Made by a program: the position numbers and the translations under genes. 64,000 nt of DNA from Bog-950 sp046329495 (lineage in GTDB: Bacteria > Bacteroidota > Bacteroidia > Chitinophagales > LD1). Shown here in pieces: positions 42,434-51,278 of this stretch (its first letter is position 1; every line of letters begins with the position of its first letter). The stretch spans positions 1-64,000 of the forward strand of contig JAXLUO010000003.1 of the NCBI GenBank assembly GCA_046329495.1, written 5' to 3'. Below the pieces are notes generated by a model. That model had not been told where the DNA came from and searched no databases. It saw nothing but the letters and a program-made list of their open reading frames with translations.

Positions 42434-43096
42434 ATGAAAGCCCACACCGGATTAAAGGAGAAGGAGTTATCCCCGCTTGAACTGCGCATAAAATACCACC
42501 CGCTGCGCATTTTTACCTTGCTTATTTTGGCAGGTATAACCTCAGCTTTCCTCTTTTTATCGGTCTCGTACTTTCTAACAACCTTCGGCACTAACTTCAA
42601 CCATTTTCAACTGCCTTTACTGTTTCACGCCAATACCATCATCATTCTGGTTAGCAGCTATAGCATGGCACAAACCCGCAAAGCCATCAATGCCGACGAC
42701 TGGACCGGTTATACCCAGGGCCTGATGGTAACTGCGGCTTTAGCCGTTGCCTTTACGGTTTTTCAGGTTATGGCCTGGAATGAATTGCTGCACAGCGGCA
42801 TTAATTTGCAAAGCAACGTGGCCGGGGCTTATCTCTATGTTATCTCCGGTCTCCACCTGGCGCATCTGCTGGTTGGTATTGTATTTCTCGGTTACTTTTT
42901 AGTGCGCGCGCTCGAACATCAAAGCGATCAGGTAAAAGCATTGCTGTTTGAAGTTGATCCCTTCAGCAAAATGCGTGTATCGCTATTGGCGCTTTACTGG
43001 CACTTTGTTGATGCTCTTTGGGTTTATCTATATGTATTCTTTGTGATAAACGTGTATGTGTTTACCAAAGGTGGTTTTAAGCCCATAGGCTTTTAG
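42434..43096 (+). CDS. Haem-copper oxidase subunit III
   Basis: The protein has 220 residues and about five to six transmembrane helices. SGLHLAHLLVGIVFLGYF (about 138-155) and LALYWHFVDALWVYLYVFF (about 182-200) match cytochrome c oxidase subunit III, including the conserved H and WHFVD. It is a membrane subunit that stabilises the catalytic subunit I, and it stands here without subunits I and II. It may serve an oxidase encoded elsewhere. The stop overlaps the Rrf2 gene's stop on the opposite strand by four bases. Confidence 0.9.
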   Translation: MKAHTGLKEKELSPLELRIKYHPLRIFTLLILAGITSAFLFLSVSYFLTTFGTNFNHFQLPLLFHANTIIILVSSYSMAQTRKAINADDWTGYTQGLMVTAALAVAFTVFQVMAWNELLHSGINLQSNVAGAYLYVISGLHLAHLLVGIVFLGYFLVRALEHQSDQVKALLFEVDPFSKMRVSLLALYWHFVDALWVYLYVFFVINVYVFTKGGFKPIGF

Positions 43097-43536
43097 GCCT
43101 TTCTATAGCGTTTTAGCTTTTTCTCTTTATTTATCAGCTCTGCAAAGTTGTTATCCTTTAGGGTGGCAACGGTTTGCTCGCGTATAATACGGAACACTTC
43201 TCTTATAGGGCAGGTTATCTCATCTAAACACTCCTCGCAGGCTTCATAGTATTTATGTGCCACGCAGGGTACTAGCGCAATAGGGCCGTCAAATAATCGT
43301 AGCACCTCTGCCATGTTTATATCCTCAGGTCTTTTTATCAGGTAGTAACCGCCGCCTTTACCTTTTTTACTGCCTAAAATGCCCGCCTTACGCAGGTCAA
43401 GCAAAATAGCCTCTAAAAATTTCCGGGGTATCTTTTCGCTGTTACTGATTTCCTCAATCAACACGGGCTCTTTGGGGTCGCGCTTGGCCAAATAAACAAG
43501 GGCCTTTATAGCGTATTTGCTCTTCTTGGTAATCAC
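43093..43536 (-). CDS. Rrf2-family transcriptional regulator
   Basis: The protein has 147 residues. The N-terminal winged helix (KYAIKALVYLAKRD, IPRKFLEAILLDLRKAGIL, GKGGGYYL) is typical of Rrf2. The C-terminal half has four cysteines in PCVAHKYYEACEECLDEITC (about 90-109), the pattern that binds a [2Fe-2S] cluster in IscR and NsrR. It may sense iron-sulphur status, oxygen or NO. The gene sits close to the suf operon, but the coxIII gene lies between, so regulation of suf is a plausible inference only. Confidence 0.9.
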   Translation of the reverse strand: MITKKSKYAIKALVYLAKRDPKEPVLIEEISNSEKIPRKFLEAILLDLRKAGILGSKKGKGGGYYLIKRPEDINMAEVLRLFDGPIALVPCVAHKYYEACEECLDEITCPIREVFRIIREQTVATLKDNNFAELINKEKKLKRYRKA

Positions 43537-43615
43537 AGTACCGAATATAGAAGTTTTTAATCCCGCAGTATATTGCAGCCACTTTCATTCAGCGGTATTA
43601 GTTTAAATCAGCAGC

Positions 43616-43948
43616 ATGTATACAGTAATTCTTTTATTGCTCAGCAACATATTTATGACCTTTGCCTGGTATGGCCACCTCAAGTTTAAACAGCAAGCGC
43701 TCTGGAAGGTTATCCTGGTAAGTTGGGGCATTGCCTTTTTCGAATACTGCCTGCAGGTGCCTGCCAACCGTATAGGCAGCGCAACCTTTAGCGGGGCCCA
43801 GCTTAAAATTATGCAGGAGGTTATTACACTCGTGGTTTTCGGTTTCTTCTCGGTGCTCTACCTCAACGAAAGCCTGAAATGGAACTATCTGGTTAGCTTT
43901 GCCTTCATCCTCTGCGCCGTATTTTTCGCCTTTAAGAAGTTCGATTAA
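43616..43948 (+). CDS. DMT-type small membrane protein (DUF486)
   Basis: The protein has 110 residues and four predicted transmembrane helices. YTVILLLLSNIFMTFAWYGHLKF, the central FFEYCLQVPANRIGS-like block and LYLNESLKWNYLVSF match the DUF486/DMT family of small drug/metabolite transporter-like proteins. The substrate is unknown. The last base of its stop is the first base of the chrA ATG (TAATG), so the two are co-translated. Confidence 0.85.
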   Translation: MYTVILLLLSNIFMTFAWYGHLKFKQQALWKVILVSWGIAFFEYCLQVPANRIGSATFSGAQLKIMQEVITLVVFGFFSVLYLNESLKWNYLVSFAFILCAVFFAFKKFD

Positions 43949-45177
43949 TGAAAGGAGTATCCTTTAAGGAGGCATTTCTATTTTGGTTAAAGCTTGGCTT
44001 TATCAGCTTCGGCGGACCTGCCGGGCAAATAGCCATAATGCACGAATATCTGGTAGAGCGCAAGAAGTGGATCAGCGAATCAAAATTCCTGCATGCGCTT
44101 AACTACTGCATGTTACTCCCCGGCCCCGAAGCGCAGCAATTAGCTACCTATATGGGTTGGCTGATGCACGGCAGCCTGGGTGGTATAGTAGCAGGCCTTC
44201 TTTTTATACTGCCCTCTGTATTCATTCTTCTTGCCTTAAGTTGCATATACATTGTTTACGGCAACACCGCCCTGCTAACAGGCTTCTTTACCTTGCTAAA
44301 ACCTGCTGTGGCTGCTGTCATTCTATTAGCCGTTTATAAAATTGCCAACCGGGCACTAAAAAACACTACCGATTATGTGGTGATGGCCGCTGACCTGGTT
44401 GCCTTATTAATCTTTCATGTTGCCTATCCGCTCATCATTATAACAACGGTGCTGTTAGGTGTAATCAATGCCTTTCGTGCAAAGGTTGATAATAACACAT
44501 CCGGGCAATTAACTTCAACATCCACTTTGAGTCTTCGTAAGGCCGGTGTAACCCTGCTCATCTTCCTGCTATTATGGGCGCTGCCGTTCATCTTGTTCCG
44601 TCTCTGCAGTTCCGATGTTCCTTTTTGGGATAAGCTGGCTTTATTCTTTACGCAAAATGCTTTTATCACATTCGGCGGAGCCTATGGCATATTGCTGTAT
44701 GTATCGCAGGTGGCTGTAACTAAATTGCAATGGCTTACCCAAAGCCAAATGCTCGATGGCCTGGCCCTCGGCGAATCAACACCCGGCCCGCTCATCATGG
44801 TTTTAACCTTTGTAGCATTTATGGGCGCCTATAATCATACGGGCTCTCTGGCTCTGGCAAGCGCGGGCCTTTTTACTGCTACCTTTTATACTTTTCTGCC
44901 ATCCTTTGCCTTTATCCTGCTGGGTGCTCCCCTGGTGGAACGCACCCACAATGATGCAACCTGGGGCAAGGTGCTGCGCTATGTTACGGCTGCAGTGGTG
45001 GCCGTAATCGCCAACCTCTTTTTTGTAATGCTGGCCGCTATCTACAAGCAAACCAACGGCACCGATCTCTTACCTTTTCTATGGGTCCTGCTTTCTGTAT
45101 TCGCCTTGCACCGCTTTAACATAAATATGATCATTTGGCTCTTGCTTAGTGGTTTGGCAGGTATAATCCTCTACTAA
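43948..45177 (+). CDS. chrA: Chromate transporter-family protein
   Basis: The protein has 409 residues in two homologous halves of about six helices each. The signature GFISFGGPAGQIAIMHEYLVE (about 17-37) and its second copy (FFTQNAFITFGGAYGILLYV) carry the FGG motif of CHR transporters. PGPEAQQLATYMGW and ESTPGPLIM are also conserved. It is likely to export chromate or a similar oxyanion; the natural substrate may differ. It is coupled to the small DMT gene. The family call is strong. Confidence 0.9.
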   Translation: MKGVSFKEAFLFWLKLGFISFGGPAGQIAIMHEYLVERKKWISESKFLHALNYCMLLPGPEAQQLATYMGWLMHGSLGGIVAGLLFILPSVFILLALSCIYIVYGNTALLTGFFTLLKPAVAAVILLAVYKIANRALKNTTDYVVMAADLVALLIFHVAYPLIIITTVLLGVINAFRAKVDNNTSGQLTSTSTLSLRKAGVTLLIFLLLWALPFILFRLCSSDVPFWDKLALFFTQNAFITFGGAYGILLYVSQVAVTKLQWLTQSQMLDGLALGESTPGPLIMVLTFVAFMGAYNHTGSLALASAGLFTATFYTFLPSFAFILLGAPLVERTHNDATWGKVLRYVTAAVVAVIANLFFVMLAAIYKQTNGTDLLPFLWVLLSVFALHRFNINMIIWLLLSGLAGIILY

Positions 45178-45228
45178 AAGTTACCACCACTGTTACAAAA
45201 TATTCACATAGCCGCTGCGTCTTACCAC

Positions 45229-45236
45229 TATATTTG
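45229..45236 (+). promoter_or_regulatory. -7 promoter element before the AIM24-like gene
   Basis: TATATTTG is a perfect TAnnTTTG element, 20 bases ahead of the ATG at 45256. A TTTG -33 is not clear. Confidence 0.45.
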
Positions 45237-45255
45237 CACAAAACCCAAAACAAAC

Positions 45256-46053
45256 ATGAGAACGAATCACGAAATAGACTACCGTATTTTCGGCGAAGAA
45301 ATGCAATGTGTGGAAGTGGAACTCGATCCGCAGGAAACCGTTGTGGCCGAAGCAGGTGCTTTTATGTATAAAGATGCCCCCATCCAAATGCAAACCATCT
45401 TTGGCGATGGCAGCAACCAAGGCGGCGGCATCATGGGCAAAATATTTTCGGCAGGCAAACGGATGCTAACCGGCGAAAGCTTGTTTATGACCACCTATAC
45501 CCATACCGGCACCGGTAAAGCGCGCGTGGCTTTTGCTTCACCGTATCCCGGCAAAATCATCCCGATGGATCTGCAACAATTGGGTGGCAAAATCATTGCT
45601 CAAAAAGATGCCTTTTTATGTGCCGCCAAAGGCGTTAGCGTAGGCATCGAATTCCAAAAACGTTTAGGCACCGGCTTGTTCGGTGGCGAAGGCTTTATTA
45701 TGGAAAAACTGGAAGGCGATGGTATGGCTTTCTGTCATGCAGGCGGTCACATCATCGAGCGCGAATTAGCCCCCGGCGAAGTATTGCATATCGATACCGG
45801 TTGTGTAGTAGCTTACACCAAGGATATTGATTTTGATGTGCAAATGATTGGCGGTATCCGCAATACGCTGTTCGGTGGTGAAGGCTTTTTCTATGCCGTG
45901 TTACGCGGCCCCGGTAAGGTATGGTTGCAAACCCTGCCTATCTCGCGCCTGGCTTCGCGTATCATTCAGTATGCTCCCCAAACCGGCAGCCGTAAGGAAG
46001 AAGGCAGTATCCTCGGTGGCCTCGGCAACCTGTTGGATGGCGACGGTTACTAA
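45256..46053 (+). CDS. AIM24/TIGR00266-family protein
   Basis: The protein has 265 residues. The sequence is rich in Gly and beta strands, as in the AIM24 fold: VVAEAGAFMYKDAPI, GIMGKIFSAGKRMLTGESLFMTTY, VGIEFQKRLGTGLFGGEGFIMEKLEGDG and GPGKVWLQTLP are family motifs. Two related internal blocks repeat the GGEGF element. The family is widespread but has no clear bacterial function. It has its own promoter and stands between chrA and asnB. Confidence 0.88.
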   Translation: MRTNHEIDYRIFGEEMQCVEVELDPQETVVAEAGAFMYKDAPIQMQTIFGDGSNQGGGIMGKIFSAGKRMLTGESLFMTTYTHTGTGKARVAFASPYPGKIIPMDLQQLGGKIIAQKDAFLCAAKGVSVGIEFQKRLGTGLFGGEGFIMEKLEGDGMAFCHAGGHIIERELAPGEVLHIDTGCVVAYTKDIDFDVQMIGGIRNTLFGGEGFFYAVLRGPGKVWLQTLPISRLASRIIQYAPQTGSRKEEGSILGGLGNLLDGDGY

Positions 46054-46146
46054 TTCGTACCGTTCAGGCATCTACGCGCAATTACCTACATTTGAACCAT
46101 TACTTAAAACAGGCAGCATGCAAAAGCGCCAAATACAGGGAGGATT

Positions 46147-47973
46147 ATGTGTGGCATAGCGGGATTTGTTGATTTACAACTGTCCACTGAGCAGAAGAAG
46201 GACCTGGCGTTTAAACAACTGCGCTGCATTACCCACCGCGGACCCGAAGCCAGCAATGTGTTTGTGGATGGCCCGGTAGCCCTGGGGCATAACCGCCTGA
46301 AGATTATTGACCTTTCCGACGAAGCCAACCAGCCGTTTGAATACGACGATCTGGTAATGGCTTTTAATGGTGAGGTATATAATTACGTAGAGTTAAAAGC
46401 CGACCTTGAGGCCAAAGGCTACCGTTTTCGTACCCACGGCGATACCGAAGTAATGTGTGCCGCCTACAAGCAGTATGGCGAGGAGTGTGTAAAATACTTT
46501 ACCGGCATGTGGGCCTTTGCCTTATGGGATAAAACCAAACAAAAGCTTTTCTGCTCACGCGATCGCTTTGGCATTAAACCTTTCTATTACATATTAGAAG
46601 GTCAAAACCTCTACTTCGCCTCGGAGTACAAAGCGTTGAAAGAATTACCTGTTTTTAAAGGCGATATCAATACCGAACAGGTAAACCGCGGCTTGCAGAT
46701 GGTGTGGAGCGTGTATCGCGACCAAACCTTTTACACACAGGTAAAAAACCTGCAACCGGCTCACAATCTGGTATGGCAGGCTGGTAAGGTCACAATCAAC
46801 CGCTATTGGGATATCAACTTTTCGCAGCCACAATCCACTTTAACATGGGAGGAAAAGAAGGAGCAGTTTTATTCGCTGTTTAAGGATTCGGTGCGCCTGC
46901 ATGCGCGAAGCGATGTACCAAATGGCACCTGCTTAAGCGGAGGCTTAGATTCATCGGCCATCTCCTCTATGTATTCCACCCTAATGCCGGATACGCCCAT
47001 CAAAAGCTTCTCTATTTACTATGAGGAGGATGTGGACGAGCGCCCCTTTATTTACGAGGTAGTAAAGAAGTATCCCAACATTCAACCGCACTACTTTTCA
47101 CCCACCGAAGCGCAGATCGCCGATAACTTCCATAAGGTGGCTTACCATGCTGATGTGCCTCTTCTTGGTTCTTCCTTTATCTCGCAGTTCTTCCTGATGC
47201 AGTTGGCAAAGCAGGAGGGCGTAACCGTAGCTATCGATGGGCAAGGCTCCGACGAATACCTTGGCGGTTACCTGCATTCGTTCTACCGGGTGCTGGGGCA
47301 ACTGTATGGCAGCGGACAAATATTTAAAGCCGGTGATTTGCTGAGCAATCTTAGCGAACGCGAACATTTCTCAGCTAAAAAGAAACGCGATTTTCTGTTG
47401 AAGAGCATCGTTGGTGCATTCAGCAACGAAAACCGCATGTATAATCTCGAATACGGCCAGCTAAACAAATACTTACAGGCAGGGGTAGAGGAGCTTTCGT
47501 TCGAGGACAAATCACCCGATAAGTTCTCCAACTTCTTATATCACATTTTGCTAAACACAACTCTTCAAACGCTCTTGCATTTCGAGGATAGAAACTCCAT
47601 GGCCTTCTCGCTCGAGTCGCGCGTGCCTTTCCTGGAGCATAAACTGGTTGAGTTTGCCTTTACACTCCCCTGTCAGGATAAAATCAACGATAAAGCCGAA
47701 ACCAAGTTCATTTTGCGCGAGGCACTAAAACCTGTTTTACCTACTGCTGTATATGAGCGCAAGGATAAGAAGGGCTTTGTTACCCCCGGCGAAGTGAAAT
47801 GGTTGAATGGGCCTTTAAAGTTTTTGCTGGATATCGATTACAACCATTTTAGCTGGATGAAACAGGATAAATTGAAAGAGGTGGTGGACGCTTACAAAAA
47901 AGGCGATACGTCTAAAGCGGCCTTTGTTTGGCGCCTGGCATGCACCAATTACTGGTTAAAACACTTTGCATAG
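46147..47973 (+). CDS. asnB: Asparagine synthase (glutamine-hydrolysing)
   Basis: The enzyme makes asparagine from aspartate, ATP and glutamine. The 608-residue protein starts MCGIAGF, so Cys2 is the glutaminase nucleophile after Met removal. The amidotransferase domain (HRGPEASNVF, FNGEVYN, GDTEVM) spans about 1-200. The synthetase domain begins around 220 with the PP-loop SGGLDSS (264-270) and DGQGSDEYLGGY. It is the first of a run of rightward housekeeping genes and ends 3 bases before rsmE. Confidence 0.95.
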   Translation: MCGIAGFVDLQLSTEQKKDLAFKQLRCITHRGPEASNVFVDGPVALGHNRLKIIDLSDEANQPFEYDDLVMAFNGEVYNYVELKADLEAKGYRFRTHGDTEVMCAAYKQYGEECVKYFTGMWAFALWDKTKQKLFCSRDRFGIKPFYYILEGQNLYFASEYKALKELPVFKGDINTEQVNRGLQMVWSVYRDQTFYTQVKNLQPAHNLVWQAGKVTINRYWDINFSQPQSTLTWEEKKEQFYSLFKDSVRLHARSDVPNGTCLSGGLDSSAISSMYSTLMPDTPIKSFSIYYEEDVDERPFIYEVVKKYPNIQPHYFSPTEAQIADNFHKVAYHADVPLLGSSFISQFFLMQLAKQEGVTVAIDGQGSDEYLGGYLHSFYRVLGQLYGSGQIFKAGDLLSNLSEREHFSAKKKRDFLLKSIVGAFSNENRMYNLEYGQLNKYLQAGVEELSFEDKSPDKFSNFLYHILLNTTLQTLLHFEDRNSMAFSLESRVPFLEHKLVEFAFTLPCQDKINDKAETKFILREALKPVLPTAVYERKDKKGFVTPGEVKWLNGPLKFLLDIDYNHFSWMKQDKLKEVVDAYKKGDTSKAAFVWRLACTNYWLKHFA

Positions 47974-47976
47974 GCT

Positions 47977-48684
47977 ATGAATATCTTTTACGCTCCTAAC
48001 GCGGCCTTAAACCAACATGTAGTGCTCGATGAACAGGAGTCGTTTCACATTACCCGTGTGCTACGCAAAAAGGTGAGCGAGGAGCTTTATGTGTTCGATG
48101 GTAAGGGTAATCTTTTCGATGGCCGCATCTCTGCCATTGGTAAAAAGGAGGTAACCGTTCATCTGGTACGCTGGATGGAGAAGGTAGAAAGCGACCGCCC
48201 TAAGCTGCACATTGCTATCGCCCCACCTAAAAATATCGACCGCTTCGAATGGTTTTTAGAAAAGGCCACCGAAATAGGCGTAGACGAGATAACACCCTTA
48301 TTATGTAAGCATTCCGAACGTAAGGACCTGCGCACCGACCGTTTGGAGAAAGTACTGGTAGCTGCTTGTAAGCAAAGCCTTAAGTATCAGTTGCCAAAGC
48401 TCAACGAAATGCAATCGTTCGATATGTTTGTTAGTTCCATAAATGGCACTTCGCGCAAATATCTGGCTTACTGCGATGAAAAGACTTTGCATTTGAAAGA
48501 TGCCTATCACGGCGGTTTTGATGCCGTACTATTAATTGGCCCCGAAGGCGACTTTACACGCGAAGAAGTACTATTGGCCGGTAAGCACGAATTCGAAACC
48601 GTATCACTCGGTAAAAGCCGCCTGCGTTTAGAAACTGCCGGAGTTTATGCAGCCGCTGCCTTTAATCTCATTAACGACAAATAA
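47977..48684 (+). CDS. rsmE: 16S rRNA (uracil-1498-N3)-methyltransferase
   Basis: RsmE methylates U1498 in 16S rRNA. The 235-residue protein has an N-terminal PUA-like domain (HITRVLRKKVSEELYVFDGKGN). A SPOUT methyltransferase domain with a deep knot follows: WFLEKATEIGVDEITPLLCKHSER, then LIGPEGDFTREEVLLA and VSLGKSRLRLETAGVYAAA, which carry the SAM-binding and catalytic residues. It is tightly linked to asnB. The assignment is secure. Confidence 0.95.
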   Translation: MNIFYAPNAALNQHVVLDEQESFHITRVLRKKVSEELYVFDGKGNLFDGRISAIGKKEVTVHLVRWMEKVESDRPKLHIAIAPPKNIDRFEWFLEKATEIGVDEITPLLCKHSERKDLRTDRLEKVLVAACKQSLKYQLPKLNEMQSFDMFVSSINGTSRKYLAYCDEKTLHLKDAYHGGFDAVLLIGPEGDFTREEVLLAGKHEFETVSLGKSRLRLETAGVYAAAAFNLINDK

Positions 48685-48741
48685 CGTTCTACTTCCTGCG
48701 CTGCTCTTCTTACTTGCTGAAAGATGTGTAGATTTACCTTG

Positions 48742-49398
48742 ATGAAACGGATTGCCTTTGTGTTGTTTACGCTGTTGCTGCTGGGCGCTGCCGCCCCGCA
48801 GGAAAAGCCCCTGAAGATTGCCCTACTGAAATACAACGGCGGCGGCGATTGGTACGCTAATCCAACCTCCCTGCCCAACCTCATCAAATACTGCAATCAG
48901 TTTATGGGCATGAACCTGGACCTTGAGCCGGGCACTGTAGATGTAGGGAGCCCTGATTTATTTAATTACCCTTTTGTGCATATGACCGGCCACGGGAACG
49001 TGGTATTCAATCAGCAGGAAACCGAAAACCTGCGTGCTTATCTCATCGGCGGAGGTTTCTTACATGCCGATGATAACTATGGCATGGATAAATTCATCCG
49101 TCCGCAATTAGAGAAATTGTTCCCCGGTACTTCGCTGGTAGAACTGCCCTTTAGCCATCCTATCTTTCATCAGAAATACGACTTCACGCAAGGCCTGCCC
49201 AAGGTGCACGAACACGATGGCAAAGCGCCGCAAGCCTTCGGTTTATTTTATCAGGGCCGTTTAGTAGTGCTCTATACCTACGAATGCGATTTAGGTGATG
49301 GATGGGAAGACCAAAACGTGCACAAAGATCCTGCGGAAGTGCGCGAGAAAGCCCTTAAAATGGGCGCTAACATTATCCGCTACGTATTCGGTAGTTAG
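48742..49398 (+). CDS. DUF4159 secreted protein
   Basis: I start at the ATG at 48742 (MKRIAFVLFTLLLLG), which gives a clean signal peptide. The 218-residue protein has the DUF4159 pattern: LKYNGGGDWYANPTSLPNL, FVHMTGHGNVVFNQQE, LRAYLIGGGFLHADDNYGMD and TYECDLGDGWED. The domain has a ThuA/GATase-like core of unknown activity, commonly found in Bacteroidota near MoxR-type gene clusters. No such cluster is seen here. It faces pyrD convergently, with only 6 bases between. Confidence 0.85.
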   Translation: MKRIAFVLFTLLLLGAAAPQEKPLKIALLKYNGGGDWYANPTSLPNLIKYCNQFMGMNLDLEPGTVDVGSPDLFNYPFVHMTGHGNVVFNQQETENLRAYLIGGGFLHADDNYGMDKFIRPQLEKLFPGTSLVELPFSHPIFHQKYDFTQGLPKVHEHDGKAPQAFGLFYQGRLVVLYTYECDLGDGWEDQNVHKDPAEVREKALKMGANIIRYVFGS

Positions 49399-49404
49399 GT
49401 AAGC

Positions 49405-50439
49405 TTACTTCTTAATTAGTGCCCGGTTAATATCAGCTATTAACTGCGGACCCTTATAAATAAAGCCTGTATACAACTGTATCAAGTCAGCACCGGCTTC
49501 TAACTTTTCCAATGCATCGGCAACGGTCATAATACCACCAACGCCAATTACGGTAATAGGCTGCTGTTGTGTTTTGCTTTTTATGTAGCGTATAACTTCA
49601 GTAGAGCGTTTGGTAAGCGGCTTACCGCTAAGTCCGCCTGCTCCGTAGTCGTCAATTTCAGTTTGTGTATAGCTTAATCCATCGCGCGATATGGTAGTGT
49701 TAGTAGCTATAATGCCGCTTATTTTGGTTTGCTGCACCACGCTTATCACATCATCAATCTGCTCGTTGGTTAAATCAGGCGCAATTTTCAGCAGTATAGG
49801 TTTCTGCGCAGGTTTGCTTTGGTTAATTGCCTGTAAACTGTTCAGTATCGCCGCTAACGAATCCTTGTCCTGCAGTGCGCGCAACCCCGGTGTATTCGGC
49901 GAACTTACATTCACCACAAAGTAATCGGCATAGTCAAATAAAGTGGTAAAGCAATACTCGTAATCGCGGATAGCATCTTCATTGGCTGTTACCTTGTTCT
50001 TGCCAATGTTGGCACCTACAATCACCTTGCTCTTGCGGCGCTTTAAACGTTGCGCCGCTACTTCAGCACCCACGTTATTAAAACCCATTCGGTTAATAAG
50101 CGCTTCATCCTTCACCAACCGAAACAAGCGCGGTAAATCATTACCGGGTTGTGGCTTGGGTGTAATGGTGCCAATCTCAACAAAACCAAAACCAACGCGG
50201 CCCATTTCATCAATCACTTCAGCGCCTTTGTCCAGCCCTGCTGCTAAACCAACCGGGTTCGGAAAATCAATACCGAATACGGTACGGTGCAGACTTGGGT
50301 GCTCTACCTTACCGCCTGTAGTGGCTTCCAGCATAAACGGTAGCTTACCGGCCAGTTGCAGATTGTGGATGGTAAAATGGTGCGCCTTCTCAGGATCGAG
50401 CGAGAAGAGGAAGGGTTTTAGTAGCGGGTATAAATTCAC
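49405..50439 (-). CDS. pyrD: Dihydroorotate dehydrogenase (quinone), class 2
   Basis: PyrD oxidises dihydroorotate to orotate and passes electrons to the quinone pool, the membrane-linked step of pyrimidine synthesis. The 344-residue protein has the class 2 N-terminal helix region (PEKAHHFTIHNLQ). GLAAGLDKGAEVIDEMGRVGFGFVE-type flavin-binding sequence follows, and FVVNVSSPNTPGLRALQ provides the catalytic serine. GVGGIMTVADALEKLEAGADLIQLYTGFIYKGP ends the barrel. It stands alone on the minus strand between two convergent or divergent genes. The assignment is secure. Confidence 0.95.
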   Translation of the reverse strand: MNLYPLLKPFLFSLDPEKAHHFTIHNLQLAGKLPFMLEATTGGKVEHPSLHRTVFGIDFPNPVGLAAGLDKGAEVIDEMGRVGFGFVEIGTITPKPQPGNDLPRLFRLVKDEALINRMGFNNVGAEVAAQRLKRRKSKVIVGANIGKNKVTANEDAIRDYEYCFTTLFDYADYFVVNVSSPNTPGLRALQDKDSLAAILNSLQAINQSKPAQKPILLKIAPDLTNEQIDDVISVVQQTKISGIIATNTTISRDGLSYTQTEIDDYGAGGLSGKPLTKRSTEVIRYIKSKTQQQPITVIGVGGIMTVADALEKLEAGADLIQLYTGFIYKGPQLIADINRALIKK

Positions 50440-50510
50440 GCTTCAAAATTAAACAAGCCAATTAATCTTTTACAATTTACACTTGATTGCAACGTTTAAT
50501 TGTAACATCT

Positions 50511-51278
50511 ATGAAAGTATTATACTTCCTCTCTTTTCTTTCGTTGTTGCTAAGTTGCGGAACACCCGGAACTGCAAAACCTTCCAGACCGACGGCAGGT
50601 TATGTTCCTATAAGCGATAGCCTGCCTACTGAGGGGTATTCAATAACCACTTCCATTATAGATAGCAATTACACCGCCGTGTGCACCAGGGTTAAGCTGC
50701 AGAAGGCTAAGTTAGCTCTGGCATTAGATAAGGGCCAGGTTACACTTGACTCGGTCAGCAACTTTTTTACCGAATCCTATCTTAATCATATTCTTCCGCA
50801 TTGGTATGGCACCCAATGGAGTTTCAGCGGCACTACCACCAAACCCGGTGAAGGACAAATAGCCTGCAGTTACCTGGTTTCTACCACCCTCTACCAAATA
50901 GGCTTTAACCTTAACCGGTATAAGGTAGCCCAGCAATCGCCGCAAAATGAAGCCCTAACCTACGCCTATAAGGATAGCCTTTTATATTTCAGTTCGCCCA
51001 CGGGCATGATACGTACCATACAAACCGGGGAGCAGTTTAAAGACGGCTTCTATTTTGTAGGGCTGGCCAGCAGCCACGTAGGCCTGCTGTTAAAACGTGG
51101 CGGCCAGGTGTTTTTCATTCACTCCAACTATGTATCGGGCAAAACCGTAATTGAACGTGCTAATGATTCGCCGGTGTTACTCTACTACAACAGTTTTTAC
51201 GTAGCACCTCTTTCGCATAATGCCGGTTTGCTTAAATGTTGGCTAAACGGCATCGGCATAGCCGTAAAAACTTCTTAG
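50511..51278 (+). CDS. Lipoprotein with possible cysteine-hydrolase-like fold
   Basis: The start at 50511 (MKVLYFLSFLSLLLSC) gives a signal peptide with lipobox. A longer frame from 50487 lacks sense as a leader. The 255-residue protein has IACSYLVSTTLYQIGF and, later, SSHVGLLLKRGGQVFFIHSNY. A cysteine at the start of a helix and a histidine before a strand fit the papain-like NlpC/P60 order, so it may be an envelope amidase or peptidase. That is a fold inference. Its stop overlaps the convergent pheT stop by four bases. Confidence 0.6.
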   Translation: MKVLYFLSFLSLLLSCGTPGTAKPSRPTAGYVPISDSLPTEGYSITTSIIDSNYTAVCTRVKLQKAKLALALDKGQVTLDSVSNFFTESYLNHILPHWYGTQWSFSGTTTKPGEGQIACSYLVSTTLYQIGFNLNRYKVAQQSPQNEALTYAYKDSLLYFSSPTGMIRTIQTGEQFKDGFYFVGLASSHVGLLLKRGGQVFFIHSNYVSGKTVIERANDSPVLLYYNSFYVAPLSHNAGLLKCWLNGIGIAVKTS